Translations under genes and position numbers: made by a program
Source: WHTF01 sp964482425
GTDB taxonomy: Bacteria > Desulfobacterota > Binatia > UBA9968
DNA: 12,882 nt
Reading direction: 5' to 3'
Assembly: GCA_964482425.1 (NCBI GenBank)
Contig: CAYZXN010000350.1
Location: 1 to 12,882, forward strand
The notes under the pieces: generated by a model
The model's database searches: none
What the model was told of the DNA's origin: nothing
The model's input: the letters and a program-made list of their open reading frames with translations, nothing else
In this document: positions 5,478-12,798 of the stretch, in pieces
Layout: the number at the start of each line of letters is the position of its first letter
How positions within the stretch are numbered: position 1 is the first letter of the stretch

Positions 5478-7475
5478 ATGCTCACAACTGTTGAAAAAGT
5501 TCTGTTCATTTTATGCTATCTGGCGTCTCTCTATTACGGCGGCCGGAGATTTTACGATGTCTATCGCAGCATCGCACGTGGCCGGCCGGACCATCGTTTC
5601 GATCGGTTGGCTAGACGCGTCACGGATACCATGGTGGATGTTCTGCTGCAGCGCCCGGTCTTTAAGAAACGGCCGATGGTTTCCTTTCTTCACGCGCTGG
5701 TTTTTTATGGATTCATATTTTACTTCCTGGTCAATCTGGTCGATGTGCTTGAAGGTTTTATCTCCTTTGATGCGCGTGGCGGCGCCTGGAATGCGTTTAA
5801 TATACTCGCGGATATCCTGACCGCGACTGTCCTAGTCGGGATGTTCGGGCTCATCGCGCGCCGCTTCTGGGTTCGCCCCAAGGATTTCGATTTCCCGGCC
5901 AATGTCCCTTTGCAAGAGGGAGTCCGCGAAGGTATCCGGCGCGACTCCACCATCGTTTCAGCGTTCATCCTGTTTCACGTCGGCAGCCGGCTCATGTACA
6001 AGGCCTCACAATTGGCTCTGGATGGAACCGATCCATTTCAACCGGTGAGTTCGACATTGGCAGTTATTTTTAGCGGCATGAATCCGACGGCCCTGGTGGC
6101 ACTGCATCATTTTTTCTGGTGGGGCGCGCTCGGCTCGATCCTGGTTTTCATTCCCTATTTTCCGAGGACCAAACACATCCACCTGCTTATGGCGCCGGTC
6201 AATCTCGCGCTGCGAAGAAAAAATCCAGGCGTTTTGCAGCCTATGGATTTCGAGAATGAAGAGGTTTTCGGCGCCTCAAAGTTGGAAGAGTTCACCTGGC
6301 CACGGCTGATGGACGCGTACAGTTGCATCATGTGCAATCGCTGCCAGGACGTCTGCCCCGCTACCAACACCGGCAAGGCGCTCAGTCCCGCGGCCATACT
6401 CATCAACGAGCGCTTCGAGCTCAATAATCTGTTTCCGAAGTTTGCCGCGGGAGAGGAAAGCCCCCGGCCATTGCTGGACTTCGCCTTGAATGAAGAAGCC
6501 GCATGGGCCTGCACGACGTGTAATGCCTGCATCGAGGTCTGTCCGGTCGGTAACGAACAGATGCTTCACATCATCGATGTTCGGCGCGAGCGGGTGTTGA
6601 GCGCCGCCGAGTTTCCCAATGGGCTGAAGAACACCTTCAATCAGATGGAGACAGCGGGAAACCCCTGGGGAATTTCCGCAGATGAACGGCTGGTGTGGGC
6701 AAAGAACCTGCCTTTCCCCGTTCCTACGCTTGAGCAGAATGCCGATCCGGACGTGCTTTACTGGGTGGGCTGCGCGGTGGCTTTCGATCCGCGCGCGCAA
6801 AAGATTGCCCGTAATATGGCGGATATTCTCCATTCCGCCGGTCTGAACTGGGCGGTGCTGGGTAAAAACGAAAAGTGCACTGGCGATACCGCCCGGCGCA
6901 CCGGCAACGAGTATCTATTTGCCCAGATGGCCGAGGAGAATGTCGCCGCCCTGAATGGCGTCAAGGCCAAAACCATAGTCACCACATGCCCCCACTGCTT
7001 TCATACAATCGGCAAGGAATATCCGCAGTTTGGCGGTAATTATGTAGTCAAACATCATACTGAATTCATTAGCGAATTGATTCGCGACGGTAAGCTCCGT
7101 GTGGCGGGAAATACCGGCGGTCCGGTCACCTACCATGACCCCTGCTATCTCGGCCGGCACAACGGAGTATTCGATCAGCCGCGCTCGCTCATCGAAATGA
7201 CCGGAGCCGAATTGAAGGAACCCGAGCGCACCCGCAACAACAGTTTTTGTTGCGGCGCCGGCGGCGGTCAGTTCTGGAAGGATGAAGAAAAGGGCGCTGA
7301 AAGGGTGAGCACCAACCGTTTTCGCGAGCTCAAAAAGACCGGCGCAAAAACTGTCGCCACAGGATGCCCCTTCTGCATGCGTATGCTGTCCGAAGAGGCC
7401 GCCAAGGAGGAAGAAGGAAGCGCCCCGGAGGTGTTCGACGTTGCGGAACTGGTGGCAAAAAACATTCGCCGGTAA
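5478..7475 (+). CDS. Membrane iron-sulfur oxidoreductase, FadF / ETF:menaquinone oxidoreductase-like
   Basis: 665 residues with three parts. First, a membrane domain like the nitrate reductase gamma subunit, with five likely helices (about 7-21, 69-91, 108-127, 157-175, 205-227) and histidines 72, 167, 210 and 211 that could bind haem b. Second, two 4Fe-4S motifs: Cys283/286/289/293 (CIMCNRCQDVCP) and Cys345/348/351/355 (CTTCNACIEVCP). Third, two cysteine-rich HdrB/GlpC-type domains: Cys432, Cys467 (CT, not CC) and Cys504/507; then Cys556, Cys591-592 and Cys630/633. This is the architecture of FadF/EMO proteins, thought to pass electrons from electron-transfer flavoprotein, for example during acyl-CoA oxidation, to menaquinone; that role is inferred. 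No etfAB or acyl-CoA dehydrogenase is in the window. GGAGG lies 14 bases before the ATG, rather far, with GGTAAG closer. An intact gene. Confidence 0.85.
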   Translation: MLTTVEKVLFILCYLASLYYGGRRFYDVYRSIARGRPDHRFDRLARRVTDTMVDVLLQRPVFKKRPMVSFLHALVFYGFIFYFLVNLVDVLEGFISFDARGGAWNAFNILADILTATVLVGMFGLIARRFWVRPKDFDFPANVPLQEGVREGIRRDSTIVSAFILFHVGSRLMYKASQLALDGTDPFQPVSSTLAVIFSGMNPTALVALHHFFWWGALGSILVFIPYFPRTKHIHLLMAPVNLALRRKNPGVLQPMDFENEEVFGASKLEEFTWPRLMDAYSCIMCNRCQDVCPATNTGKALSPAAILINERFELNNLFPKFAAGEESPRPLLDFALNEEAAWACTTCNACIEVCPVGNEQMLHIIDVRRERVLSAAEFPNGLKNTFNQMETAGNPWGISADERLVWAKNLPFPVPTLEQNADPDVLYWVGCAVAFDPRAQKIARNMADILHSAGLNWAVLGKNEKCTGDTARRTGNEYLFAQMAEENVAALNGVKAKTIVTTCPHCFHTIGKEYPQFGGNYVVKHHTEFISELIRDGKLRVAGNTGGPVTYHDPCYLGRHNGVFDQPRSLIEMTGAELKEPERTRNNSFCCGAGGGQFWKDEEKGAERVSTNRFRELKKTGAKTVATGCPFCMRMLSEEAAKEEEGSAPEVFDVAELVAKNIRR

Positions 7476-7509
7476 GGCGTCCGAGATTAAAGCACGCGGC
7501 GGTGCGGTC

Positions 7510-7947
7510 ATGCTGGGCTTGATTATTTTTTCTACGCCGGCGGCTTGTCGGGCACAGCCCAAGGTTTTCATCCAGACCAAAGAGGGACACGCCGTCAGTT
7601 TTCAGGTGGAGATTGCCGCCACGCCCGAAAAGCGTGAGCTCGGGCTGCAATACCGGCGTGAACTACCGGCCACTCGCGGTATGTTGTTTATTTTCCCTGT
7701 TGAAAGGGACAACTCGTTTTGGATGAAGAATACGCCGATTCCACTCGATATGATATTTATCAATCGCGGACTAAAGATCGTCGGCATTGTTGAAAACGCC
7801 GTGCCGTTTTCGCTCGAAGGACGATCGGTCGGCGCGCCGAGCCGGTACGTTCTCGAAATCCGTGGCGGGCTTTCGCGCCGGCACGGATTCGAAGTCGGTA
7901 ATTCCGTAAGGTTTGAGAATATTGCGCCAGAAGCGGTGCAACAGTGA
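7510..7947 (+). CDS. Exported DUF192-family protein
   Basis: 145 residues from ATG 7510. A short hydrophobic start (MLGLIIFSTPAACRAQ) looks like a signal peptide cleaved near residue 15; a lipoprotein site at Cys13 is possible but not canonical. The rest is DUF192: VEIAATPEKRELGLQYRREL (33-52), RGMLFIFPVERDNSFWMKNT (56-75), PIPLDMIFINRGLKIVGI (76-93) and VLEIRGGLSRRHGFEVGNSV (114-133). The usual GLMFR is GLQYR here. DUF192 proteins are small single-domain envelope proteins of unknown function. It starts 34 bases after the preceding oxidoreductase and probably shares its transcript. No strong ribosome site precedes the ATG; an in-frame TTG at 7441 would overlap the upstream gene and lose the signal peptide, so it is less likely. 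It ends 21 bases from the convergent GAPDH gene. Confidence 0.82.
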   Translation: MLGLIIFSTPAACRAQPKVFIQTKEGHAVSFQVEIAATPEKRELGLQYRRELPATRGMLFIFPVERDNSFWMKNTPIPLDMIFINRGLKIVGIVENAVPFSLEGRSVGAPSRYVLEIRGGLSRRHGFEVGNSVRFENIAPEAVQQ

Positions 7948-7968
7948 AGAGTCGCGAAGGCAGAGCGC

Positions 7969-9036
7969 CTAAATTTCGTTGAAGAAGTAATCTCGAACCG
8001 GGCTCAGTTTATCCTCGTAAGACTCGGGATAAAGAAACCACATCGTCGCAGCCAAGCTGCTGAAAAGCGAATTGCCATCCTGCGGCGTGAAGCAAGTGCC
8101 GATGATTTCGCGGTCGCCTCGCATTGCCAGGCTTTGCGTTACGATGACGGTTTGATTCAAGATTCGGCCAAAGAGCCCATGGTCTCTGCCAAAGGAAAAA
8201 ACCGACGCCGAAGATTTCTTGTTGGTCAGCGCGACCCTGCCGTTGGCCTGTAGTCGCCGCATCAGTTCATCTTTATTGATGCCTCGTCGTAACCTGAGGT
8301 CGAAATGGATGGTGTGCATATACTGGGTATTTAATTTCAAAGCCGACGAATAAATATCCAAATCCAAGCCGAGGGTCTTGAACAAGTAATGAGCGTCCCT
8401 GCCTTGGTGAGTGCCGAATTCGATGTCGTCGTGCTTACCCGCTTCCGGAGCAGGAATGAAGTCCCCCTCCTGGCTGATATCGTTGGCGCGGCGCATGCAG
8501 ACGAAGCGGCTGTCTTCGAGGTTGTCCTCCTTTTCCGGTCCCAGAGCGATCGTGTCGATGAGCACTGCGAGATTGTGCGTGTTGCAACTGACCACCTGAA
8601 CGAACTGGTCCTGCCCCTGGACGAGCGCCTTGTCGTTGATGCCGCGGGCGTACATCTTGCCGAAGCCGTATTCGCTTCCTTGAGCGATGAAGCCCCGTCC
8701 ATTGGTTGCATACTTATTGTATAGTTTTTCTTTGTTGTCATTGCCGACCGGTGTGCAGTCGATGATCACGCTGGCTCGCTCAATGGCTTCCTCAGCTTCA
8801 TAAGTGGGGTGCATGCCCATCTCCGCGAACTTTTGCCATCGCTCTTTGTCGACGGATAGTTTCGCGCCTCTGCTGCACAACACCATAACCTTTGAACGAT
8901 CGGTGAGCAGCGGCGTTCGTTTATGAAACGTGACCTCATCGATGCCGAATTGTTCTTTGAACGTGCAAAGAATCCCGATGAGAGGTTCGCCGATGGTTCC
9001 GGTGCCCACCACGTGAACGATTTTTTTTTGCGCCAT
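7969..9036 (-). CDS. gap: Type II (archaeal-type) glyceraldehyde-3-phosphate dehydrogenase
   Basis: 355 residues. The sequence follows the archaeal GAPDH class rather than the usual bacterial GapA. Landmarks: Rossmann start HVVGTGTIGEPLIGIL (8-23), VIIDCTPVGNDNKEKLYNKY (90-109), active-site VQVVSCNTHNLAVL with catalytic Cys151, VCMRRANDISQEGDF (179-193), GTHQGRDAHYL with probable catalytic His210 (archaeal HHGPD), and YSSALKLNTQYMHTIHFDL (229-247). The enzyme interconverts glyceraldehyde-3-phosphate and 1,3-bisphosphoglycerate with NAD(P); cofactor choice cannot be read here. The archaeal YGTIGKRVADAV is changed to TGTIGEPLIGIL, so the protein is divergent and its substrate may differ. A TAGGA-like site lies before ATG 9036 and a good promoter at 9066-9094. 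It is monocistronic, with no other glycolytic gene nearby. Codons 3-5 contain nine A in a row. Confidence 0.8.
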   Translation of the reverse strand: MAQKKIVHVVGTGTIGEPLIGILCTFKEQFGIDEVTFHKRTPLLTDRSKVMVLCSRGAKLSVDKERWQKFAEMGMHPTYEAEEAIERASVIIDCTPVGNDNKEKLYNKYATNGRGFIAQGSEYGFGKMYARGINDKALVQGQDQFVQVVSCNTHNLAVLIDTIALGPEKEDNLEDSRFVCMRRANDISQEGDFIPAPEAGKHDDIEFGTHQGRDAHYLFKTLGLDLDIYSSALKLNTQYMHTIHFDLRLRRGINKDELMRRLQANGRVALTNKKSSASVFSFGRDHGLFGRILNQTVIVTQSLAMRGDREIIGTCFTPQDGNSLFSSLAATMWFLYPESYEDKLSPVRDYFFNEI

Positions 9037-9065
9037 TTTTCCTACCTGCTGCTTAGATGAAAACG

Positions 9066-9094
9066 ATTCTAACGCAAGAGCTTACGACGATCAA
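9066..9094 (-). promoter_or_regulatory. Predicted sigma-70 promoter of the GAPDH gene
   Basis: Read leftward, TTGATC (9094-9089), a 17-base spacer and TAGAAT (9071-9066). The -10 box matches five of six consensus bases and the -35 box four of six. It predicts a transcript start near 9059 and an untranslated region of about 22 bases that holds the ribosome site. Confidence 0.6.
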
Positions 9095-9096
9095 CC

Positions 9097-9125
9097 GGTA
9101 CTTTGAGCGAGATTTTGGCAGTACC
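9097..9125. repeat. Inverted repeat GGTACT-N17-AGTACC between gap and tldD
   Basis: Six-base perfect arms at 9097-9102 and 9120-9125 separated by 17 bases, directly upstream of the predicted -35 box of the GAPDH promoter and in the shared divergent region with tldD. The half-site spacing would place the arms on about the same face of the helix two turns apart. Short arms make chance occurrence possible. Confidence 0.25.
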
Positions 9126-9202
9126 GTACCCTTGGGGCGCCACCGGAATCTCTTTAAAGCAGGCGGTTGAAGTGGTACAAATTGAACCAGGGGAGATTTA
9201 TC

Positions 9203-10654
9203 ATGGCACATGAATTAGTTCCGGCAAACGCTTTTTTTAGCCGAAACTTCGGCATCGATTCTCAAGATCTGGACAAGGTTTTAACAACGGCATTGGGGAA
9301 AAGAGCCGACTATGCGGATCTGTATTTCGAGTACCGCAGAAACGAAGGCATCAGCCTGGAGGAGGGACTGGTCAAGAACTGCTCCCAGGCCACATCCAAC
9401 GGCGTAGGCGTGCGGGTCCTGTCGGAGGCTAAGACCGGCTATGCCTTTACCGACGACGTTACGATAGAAAATCTTCACCTGGCTGCGCGAACGGCGCACT
9501 ACATCGCTCAGAACCCGTCATCGCAAACCCCCGCGCCGGTCGGCCGCTCTCAACAAGCGGCTCATGACCTTTATGCGATCAAGACTTCGGTCACCGATAT
9601 TCCTCTGGAGAAGAAGATCGCATTGCTCTACGAAATCGACAAGTTCGCGCGCAGCCTTGATGCACGAGTGAAAAACGTTTTTGTCTCGATGGGTAGCGAA
9701 GACAAAGTCATGTTGGTCGCCTCGTCTCAAGGTCTTGTTATCGGCGACATTCAGCCTTTAACGCGCCTCAACGTAACCTGTATCGTCGAAGAAAACGGTA
9801 ACCGCCAGGTGGGGAGTTTCGGCGGTGGCGGTCGTGTCGAGTACGAGTTCTTTGTCGGCAACAACGAGTACCAGCGCTACGCTCGTGAAGCGGTACGCCA
9901 GGCTGTTTTGAATCTCAGCGCGAAGAATGCGCCGGCAGGAACCATGGACGTGGTTCTGGGACCCGGATGGCCGGGCATTCTTTTGCATGAGGCGATCGGC
10001 CATGGTTTGGAGGGGGACTTCAACCGCAAGAAAACTTCCGCGTTCAGCGACCGCATCGGGCAGCGTGTTGCGTCCGAGCTTTGCACAGTGGTCGACGACG
10101 GCACGATTCCATCGCGGCGCGGCTCCATCAACGTCGATGACGAGGGTACGCCGACGGGTCGAACGGTCCTTATCGAGAACGGTATCCTCAAGGGGTATCT
10201 GCAGGATCGACTCAACGCCGGCTTGATGAAGATGCCGCTGACCGGCAACGGCCGGCGCGAGAGTTATGCGCACATTCCGATGCCGCGCATGACCAATACG
10301 TTCATGCTGTCGGGGCAGGATGCTCCCGACGATATTATTCGATCGGTGAAGAAGGGATTGTACGCGGTTTCATTTGGCGGAGGTCAGGTGGATATCACCA
10401 ATGGCAAGTTCGTCTTTTCCGCCAGCGAGGCTTATTTGATCGAGGATGGCAAAGTAACCGATCCGGTGAAGGGAGCGACCTTGATCGGCAACGGCCCGGA
10501 TGTGCTCACGCGAGTTTCGATGGTTGGTTCGGACCTCAAGCTGGACGAAGGCGTAGGCACATGCGGCAAAGACGGGCAGTCTGTTCCTGTGGGAGTCGGG
10601 TTGCCGACGATCAAAATCGATGGCCTGACCGTCGGCGGTACAACCACTCACTAA
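9203..10654 (+). CDS. tldD: TldD metalloprotease subunit
   Basis: 483 residues, about the same length as E. coli TldD (481). TldD is the catalytic subunit of the TldD/E heterodimeric zinc protease, which degrades unfolded small peptides and in E. coli matures microcin B17 and processes CcdA. The zinc motif HEAIGHGLEGD is present, with HExxxH at 262-267, and the third ligand cysteine is Cys454 in GTCGKDGQSVPVG, the same position as in the E. coli protein as I recall it. The start ATG 9203 has GGGGAG seven bases upstream; an in-frame ATG at 9167 lacks such a site and adds twelve poorly conserved residues. pmbA follows 33 bases later in the same direction. No peptide precursor or toxin-antitoxin gene is nearby, so a general proteolytic role is more likely than natural-product maturation. 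Confidence 0.94.
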   Translation: MAHELVPANAFFSRNFGIDSQDLDKVLTTALGKRADYADLYFEYRRNEGISLEEGLVKNCSQATSNGVGVRVLSEAKTGYAFTDDVTIENLHLAARTAHYIAQNPSSQTPAPVGRSQQAAHDLYAIKTSVTDIPLEKKIALLYEIDKFARSLDARVKNVFVSMGSEDKVMLVASSQGLVIGDIQPLTRLNVTCIVEENGNRQVGSFGGGGRVEYEFFVGNNEYQRYAREAVRQAVLNLSAKNAPAGTMDVVLGPGWPGILLHEAIGHGLEGDFNRKKTSAFSDRIGQRVASELCTVVDDGTIPSRRGSINVDDEGTPTGRTVLIENGILKGYLQDRLNAGLMKMPLTGNGRRESYAHIPMPRMTNTFMLSGQDAPDDIIRSVKKGLYAVSFGGGQVDITNGKFVFSASEAYLIEDGKVTDPVKGATLIGNGPDVLTRVSMVGSDLKLDEGVGTCGKDGQSVPVGVGLPTIKIDGLTVGGTTTH

Positions 10655-10687
10655 CAGCGCAAACTCTGTTGATCAAGAAAGGCCGGC

Positions 10688-12043
10688 ATGGAACGGTTTG
10701 ATTTAAGTCAGGATTTGGCGCGGGACATTCTCCAAATGGCTGAGTCGAAGGGAGCTTCGCATGGCGACGTCGTGATGGTGGAGGGCGACTCCTTCTTTGT
10801 CACGGTCCGCTTGGGCGAGGTTGAAAAGATCAGCCAGGCGCAGGAGAAGCGCCTCGGGCTGCGTCTGTTTTGCGGCTCCAGTTCGGCATCGGCATCCACC
10901 TCCGATATCTCCAAACAGGCGATAGAACGGTTAGTCGACGATACCATCAAGATGGCGCGGGCGACGGCGCAGGACCCGTACAGCGGCTTGCCCGACGCGT
11001 CGCTGCTGGCGCAGGACATTCCCGATATGGATCTCTTCGATGAGAATGCCGGCTCGGTATCAGTCGATGACAAAATCGCTATCGCGTTGGCGGCCGAGAA
11101 AAGCGCCATGGACTACGATCCACGTATTACCAATTCCGAAGGCGCGGACTTTTCCAACCAGTCCGGTCGTGTAATCTACGCCAGCAGTCACGGTTTTTCC
11201 GGTGAGTACATGGGATCCACGTTCGGCCATTCGGTGGCGCCGGTGGCTTCCGAAAACGGCGCGATGCAACGCGATTACTGGTACTCGTCGAATCGTAAAT
11301 TTGCCCGTTTGGATTCGGCCCGGAGCGTCGGTGAAAGAGCTGCCCAGCGCGTAGTGCGGCGCCTGGGCGCGCGCAAGGTCAAGACCTGTGAAGTTCCGAT
11401 TGTCTTCGATCCGGACATGGCTGCTTCCTTGCTGCGCAACTTGTCCTCCGCCTTATCGGGATATTCCCTTTACAAGGGCGCGTCGTTCCTCAACGGCCAA
11501 CTCAGCAACAAAATCGCATCAGAACTGGTTACCGTCTGGGACGATGGAACCATACCCGGCGCGCTGGGCTCCAAACCGTTCGACTCGGAAGGTTTGCCGA
11601 TCATAAAAAAAGCGGTGGTCGAGAATGGCGTGCTGTGCAGTTATCTTCTCGATACCTACAGCGGTAAAAAGCTCAACATGGCTTCGACCGGAAATGCTTC
11701 ACGTTCGGTAGGCGAGCCGCCGGGAGTAGCGCCGACGAATTTTTATCTTGCTCCGGGTCGGCACACGCCGGCGGAGCTTATTTCCTCGGTGAAGCAGGGT
11801 CTTTATCTGACCGAAACCATTGGTTTCGGTGTCAATCTGGTGAACGGCGATTACTCGCGCGGTGCCGCCGGAATCTGGATTGAAAACGGCGAGCTTACCT
11901 ATCCGGTTGAAGAGATTACCATCGCCGGCAATCTCAAAGAGATGTTTCAGAGCATCGAGATGGTAGCCAACGATCTTGAAATGCGCGGCCGCATTTGCGC
12001 GCCGACCATCAAGATTTCTCAAATGACGGTGGCGGGGGAGTAA
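10688..12043 (+). CDS. pmbA: PmbA/TldE, partner subunit of TldD
   Basis: 451 residues, matching the usual PmbA/TldE length. It is a paralogue of TldD and forms the non-catalytic half of the heterodimer that positions peptide substrates. It lacks the HExxxH motif: the corresponding region reads IVFDPDMAASLLRNLSSAL (from about 237). Family features include AQEKRLGLRLFCGSSSAS (51-68), the FLNGQLSNKIASELVTVWDD segment, NASRSVGEPPGVAPTNFYL and the C-terminal NLKEMFQSIEMVANDLEMRG, which mirrors the end of TldD. The ribosome site AAAGG lies five bases before ATG 10688. It is codirectional with tldD and closely spaced, so the pair is very likely one operon. A predicted terminator follows at 12079-12132. 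Confidence 0.93.
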   Translation: MERFDLSQDLARDILQMAESKGASHGDVVMVEGDSFFVTVRLGEVEKISQAQEKRLGLRLFCGSSSASASTSDISKQAIERLVDDTIKMARATAQDPYSGLPDASLLAQDIPDMDLFDENAGSVSVDDKIAIALAAEKSAMDYDPRITNSEGADFSNQSGRVIYASSHGFSGEYMGSTFGHSVAPVASENGAMQRDYWYSSNRKFARLDSARSVGERAAQRVVRRLGARKVKTCEVPIVFDPDMAASLLRNLSSALSGYSLYKGASFLNGQLSNKIASELVTVWDDGTIPGALGSKPFDSEGLPIIKKAVVENGVLCSYLLDTYSGKKLNMASTGNASRSVGEPPGVAPTNFYLAPGRHTPAELISSVKQGLYLTETIGFGVNLVNGDYSRGAAGIWIENGELTYPVEEITIAGNLKEMFQSIEMVANDLEMRGRICAPTIKISQMTVAGE

Positions 12044-12047
12044 GCAA

Positions 12048-12079
12048 GTTCAACGGTTCTATGGTTCAAAAGTTCAATA
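12048..12079. repeat. Four tandem octamers of the form GTTCNANN
   Basis: GTTC recurs at exactly eight-base intervals (12048, 12056, 12064, 12072) just after the pmbA stop codon. The units are GTTCAACG, GTTCTATG, GTTCAAAA and GTTCAATA. Three of four share GTTCAA. A related inverted sequence, CTTCGAACC, occurs at 12112-12120. The array is too short to be a CRISPR and has no spacers. It looks like a small degenerate microsatellite in the intergenic region. Confidence 0.55.
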
Positions 12080-12132
12080 GCCTCACCCGAACCTGACGTC
12101 AGATAATCTAACTTCGAACCTTGAGGCTTTTT
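12079..12132 (+). terminator. Predicted terminator after pmbA
   Basis: AGCCTCA (12079-12085) pairs with TGAGGCT (12122-12128), and a run of five T (12128-12132) follows. The 36-base loop contains the palindrome CTGACGTCAG (12093-12102), which can form its own small stem. The large loop weakens the call; on the opposite strand the stem is not followed by a T run. Confidence 0.45.
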
Positions 12133-12146
12133 CTATCCGACCTTTC

Positions 12147-12356
12147 TCAAAGAACTTTAAATCCTGCCTTCAAAACGGCCCGTAAAAAATCGTCGATATG
12201 AGACTGTTGAGGATCGAACTCGATCACGGCGACGCTGCGCTCAAGACCAAAATCCACACTCATAACTCCGGGCAATGCCTCGAGCGTTTTGCGCAACTGC
12301 GGCACGTTATTGGCGTCGAGCTGATCGATGGACACGATGGCCGTTTTGGTTTCCAT
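12147..12356 (-). CDS. Small HMA-fold protein lacking the metal-binding cysteines
   Basis: 69 residues from ATG 12356 (METKTAIVSIDQLD). The pattern is that of a heavy-metal-associated ferredoxin-like domain: strand 1 (TAIVSI), helix 1 (NNVPQLRKTLEALPGV), strand 2 (MSVDFGLERS), strand 3 (VAVIEFDPQQ), helix 2 (HIDDFLRAVLKAGF) and a last strand (KVL). HMA proteins normally carry CxxC at the start of helix 1 and carry copper or other metals; here that loop is DQLDANN and the protein contains no cysteine at all. It may therefore bind no metal and act in protein contacts or ligand sensing. No strong ribosome site is seen, and the frame is open far upstream (to 12662), but that extension is basic, repeat-poor and not domain-like. 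The gene is convergent with pmbA. Confidence 0.65.
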   Translation of the reverse strand: METKTAIVSIDQLDANNVPQLRKTLEALPGVMSVDFGLERSVAVIEFDPQQSHIDDFLRAVLKAGFKVL

Positions 12357-12798
12357 GAGTATTTTTACTGTGCCAAAAGGTGTTTTCCGTTGCAATAAAG
12401 AATCCCCTCGAGTTTCGATCTTAGAAAATCGACATTTCCCCGCACGGCTTTTGTGGCTGCTTTCTGATCTTAACCTGATCATAGCCGCTTCGATCCTATA
12501 GTGCTTTTTCTGATCGTGGCTAAACAAACCTGTGCATTTGGGTTTGCGTCCCATAGCGTTCAATTTTTTTCCGCGGCAATTTTGCTTGCCCAGCCGGTAG
12601 TGTCCACTATGCCGCACCCGTGTTTGGCTAATGCGCTCATGGTACCTGGATTGCTGCTTCACCTCACGCGTTTAGTTCGTAGCTCACTGCGTCTTTAATT
12701 GCCGCGCGACTTCAAAGCAAAAATTTCTGGACAGCTATATAAATTTGTTTTACTAGTAAACATCTGCTCCAAGTCTTGCTATTCGCCGGGAGGAATTA
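12357..12798. other. Intergenic region of about 440 bases with no convincing gene
   Basis: No recognised protein, tRNA or known RNA element. Small visible items are an inverted pair TCGAT/ATCGA (12415-12432), a T-rich stretch at 12569-12578, and the palindrome at 12749-12760. The 65-residue rightward frame from GTG 12501 is hydrophobic but has no clear ribosome site and no recognisable family. The region presumably carries the promoters of the flanking divergent genes. Confidence 0.5.
12728..12760 (+). promoter_or_regulatory. Possible promoter with a 12-base palindrome over its -10 region
   Basis: TGGACA (12728-12733, five of six -35 bases) is followed after 17 bases by TACTAG (12751-12756), a poor -10 match. 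That box lies inside the perfect palindrome TTTACTAGTAAA (12749-12760), which could be an operator. A TATAAAT (12738-12744) lies between them but lacks a well-spaced -35. The downstream gene starts at 12799. Confidence 0.3.

Noticed and set aside
6915..7580. Long leftward open frame (221 codons) opposite the FadF-like gene
   Set aside because: It lies wholly antisense to a well-supported coding sequence with intact iron-sulfur motifs, has no ribosome site or recognisable domain, and reflects GC-biased third positions.
9203..12043. A RiPP or microcin maturation locus around tldD/pmbA
   Set aside because: No short precursor peptide, cyclase, dehydrogenase or exporter is present in the window. 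TldD/E is widespread as a housekeeping protease.
12048..12079. CRISPR array
   Set aside because: The units are eight-base tandem repeats without unique spacers, and no cas genes are present.
12501..12698. Rightward 65-codon hydrophobic frame starting at GTG
   Set aside because: No clear ribosome site, no family resemblance, and it overlaps the unlikely upstream extension of the HMA-fold frame. Not enough to call a gene.
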